DNA of 64,000 nucleotides from Cupriavidus numazuensis (GTDB lineage: Bacteria; Pseudomonadota; Gammaproteobacteria; Burkholderiales; Burkholderiaceae). The position numbers and the translations under genes are program-made. Where the stretch lies: positions 62,001 through 126,000 of the forward strand of contig NZ_CAJPVI010000008.1 in NCBI RefSeq assembly GCF_905397435.1. Reading direction: 5' to 3'. The notes under the pieces were generated by a model. That model worked only from the letters and a program-made list of their open reading frames with translations, did no database searches and was not told where the DNA came from. Positions 62,945 to 64,000 of this stretch are shown in pieces; the stretch's first letter is position 1, and every line of letters starts with the position of its first letter.

Positions 62945-64000
62945 TCAGGACGCCTGCGGCATCGTCACGCCACGGCGCTGCATGGCCAGCGCGGACCAGG
63001 CGAAGACGACGAGGCCGCCCACCGCAAGCAGGGCGCCGACCCAGCCGGTCGAAGTCCAGCCCAGTCCGGCGGCGATGCTCACGCCGCCCAGCCATGCCCC
63101 CAGGGCATTGGCCATGTTGAAGGCCGAGTGATTGAGCGCGGCGGCCAGCGTCTGCGCATCGCCGGCCACGTCCATCAGGCGGATCTGCAGCGCCGGGCCG
63201 AGCGCCACGACCGTGCCGATCAGCAGCACGTTGGCCGCGGCCAGCCACGGATGCGGCGCGGTCAGCGTGAACGCCCCGATCACCAGTGCGGACCACACCA
63301 GCACGCCGCCGATCGCGGGCATCAGGGCCTTGTCGGCGAGCTTTGCGCCGACAAGGTTGCCGGTGACCATGCCCACGCCGAACAGTGCGAGCACAAACGG
63401 AATTGCGCTTGCCGGCATTTGCGCCACTTCAAGCATGGCGGGTTTGATATAGCTAAACACCGCGAACATGCCGCCAAAGCCGATCGCGCCGATACCGAGC
63501 GTCAGCCATACCTGCTTGCGGCGCAGTGCCGTCAGTTCACGCAGCGGGCTTGCCTTGCGATCGGCCGGGAAGAACGGGACCCAGTGCCACACCAGCCATG
63601 CTGTCAGCGCACCGATCGCGCCGACGATCATGAAGGCGGCGCGCCAGCCAAGCCAGGTGCCGACTGTAGCGGCAATTGGCACGCCAACCAGCGTGGCGAC
63701 AGTCAGCCCGAGCATGACCAGGCCCACCGCCTGCCCGCGGCGTTCGCGAGGCACCAGTCCAGCCGCAACGAGTGCCGCCACGCCGAAGTAGGTGCCATGC
63801 GGAAAGCCCGTCAGCAGCCGTGCAATCAGCATGGATGCGTAGGACGGCGCAAACGCGCTGGCGAAGTTGCCGATGGCAAAGGCCGCCATCAGCGCGATCA
63901 GCAGATTGCGACGCGGCACGCGAGCGCCGAGCACAGCCAGCAGCGGGGCGCCGATGACCACGCCCAGCGCATAGGCGCTGATCAGGTGGCCGGCCTGCGG
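62945..64000 (-). CDS. MFS transporter (DHA1-type exporter), 5' end beyond the window
   Basis: At least 350 residues of a major facilitator; the frame remains open to the window end, where HLISAYALGVVIGAP continues the first helices, so the N-terminus lies outside. It has ARVPRRNLLIALM in loop 2-3, LTGFPHGTYFGVAALVAA, and helix 5 GLTVATLVGVPIAATVGTWLGWR, the antiporter pattern of AraJ/YdhP-like drug or sugar exporters. It is convergent with cyoD. Substrate is unknown. Confidence 0.9.
   Translation of the reverse strand, partial: PQAGHLISAYALGVVIGAPLLAVLGARVPRRNLLIALMAAFAIGNFASAFAPSYASMLIARLLTGFPHGTYFGVAALVAAGLVPRERRGQAVGLVMLGLTVATLVGVPIAATVGTWLGWRAAFMIVGAIGALTAWLVWHWVPFFPADRKASPLRELTALRRKQVWLTLGIGAIGFGGMFAVFSYIKPAMLEVAQMPASAIPFVLALFGVGMVTGNLVGAKLADKALMPAIGGVLVWSALVIGAFTLTAPHPWLAAANVLLIGTVVALGPALQIRLMDVAGDAQTLAAALNHSAFNMANALGAWLGGVSIAAGLGWTSTGWVGALLAVGGLVVFAWSALAMQRRGVTMPQAS

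Overview
High-GC chromosomal DNA with the gene style of a Burkholderiaceae beta-proteobacterium, most likely Cupriavidus or a close relative. The pointers are orphan Bug-type periplasmic receptors, 'Gram-negative porin' OMPs, a TAXI binding protein, IorAB-type molybdenum hydroxylase genes, a DUF3300/DUF2950 pair and GC-rich third codon positions. The genus is inferred from gene content, not from a marker gene. No rRNA, tRNA, CRISPR array, insertion sequence or prophage was seen. The stretch is a chain of small catabolic, transport and regulatory modules, as on a secondary replicon or accessory part of a chromosome.

Layout. 0-2 kb: gene-poor start, an isochorismatase-fold protein that appears to lack its catalytic residues, and a VOC protein. 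2-7.8 kb: an IclR regulator divergent from RraA-type aldolase, D-2-hydroxyacid dehydrogenase, Bug receptor, SMP-30 lactonase, a broken small membrane ORF and a second Bug receptor; two near-identical palindromes 100 bp apart lie in the divergent gap. 8-10.3 kb: clsB-ybhN. 10.3-14.6 kb: CAP-domain protein, TAXI receptor, histone-deacetylase-like amidohydrolase and a hypothetical. 14.7-18 kb: LysR/argC and ohrR/ohr, each with palindromic control sites. 18-25.3 kb: YdjM-like membrane protein, a 1141-residue zinc-ribbon/cyclase/ATPase/TPR protein, a basic coiled-coil protein, a BON protein and an MBL-fold hydrolase.

25.4-37 kb: a porin/TetR pair sharing a region with a perfect 16-bp palindrome, then a five-gene minus-strand operon (PhyH dioxygenase, RidA, MFS transporter, two FAD amine-oxidase-like enzymes). 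Divergent from it is a three-gene plus-strand operon joining an iron-sulfur protein (2Fe-2S plus two 4Fe-4S motifs), an SdhA/FrdA-type flavoprotein and a NuoF-type NADH subunit without any membrane anchor. This looks like a soluble NAD(H)-linked dehydrogenase/reductase complex and is the strongest candidate for an undescribed system here.

37-45.4 kb: envelope lipoproteins, DUF3300 (with a GDRGGV repeat) and DUF2950, a kelch/Ig lipoprotein, DNA polymerase II and a DUF1697 protein. 45.5-55.4 kb: a second candidate system. One palindromic operator with core TTGCCA-N4-TGGAAA occurs upstream of an MFS transporter, upstream of a porin-iorA-iorB-TetR run, and upstream of a TauD-type dioxygenase; glutathione-dependent formaldehyde oxidation genes (adhC, fghA) follow directly. 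This suggests a regulon for uptake, hydroxylation and perhaps demethylation of a heteroaromatic compound. 55.6-64 kb: DUF445, a MocR-type regulator divergent from cyoABCD (cytochrome bo-type quinol oxidase) with repeats in the promoter gap, and an MFS exporter that runs off the window end.
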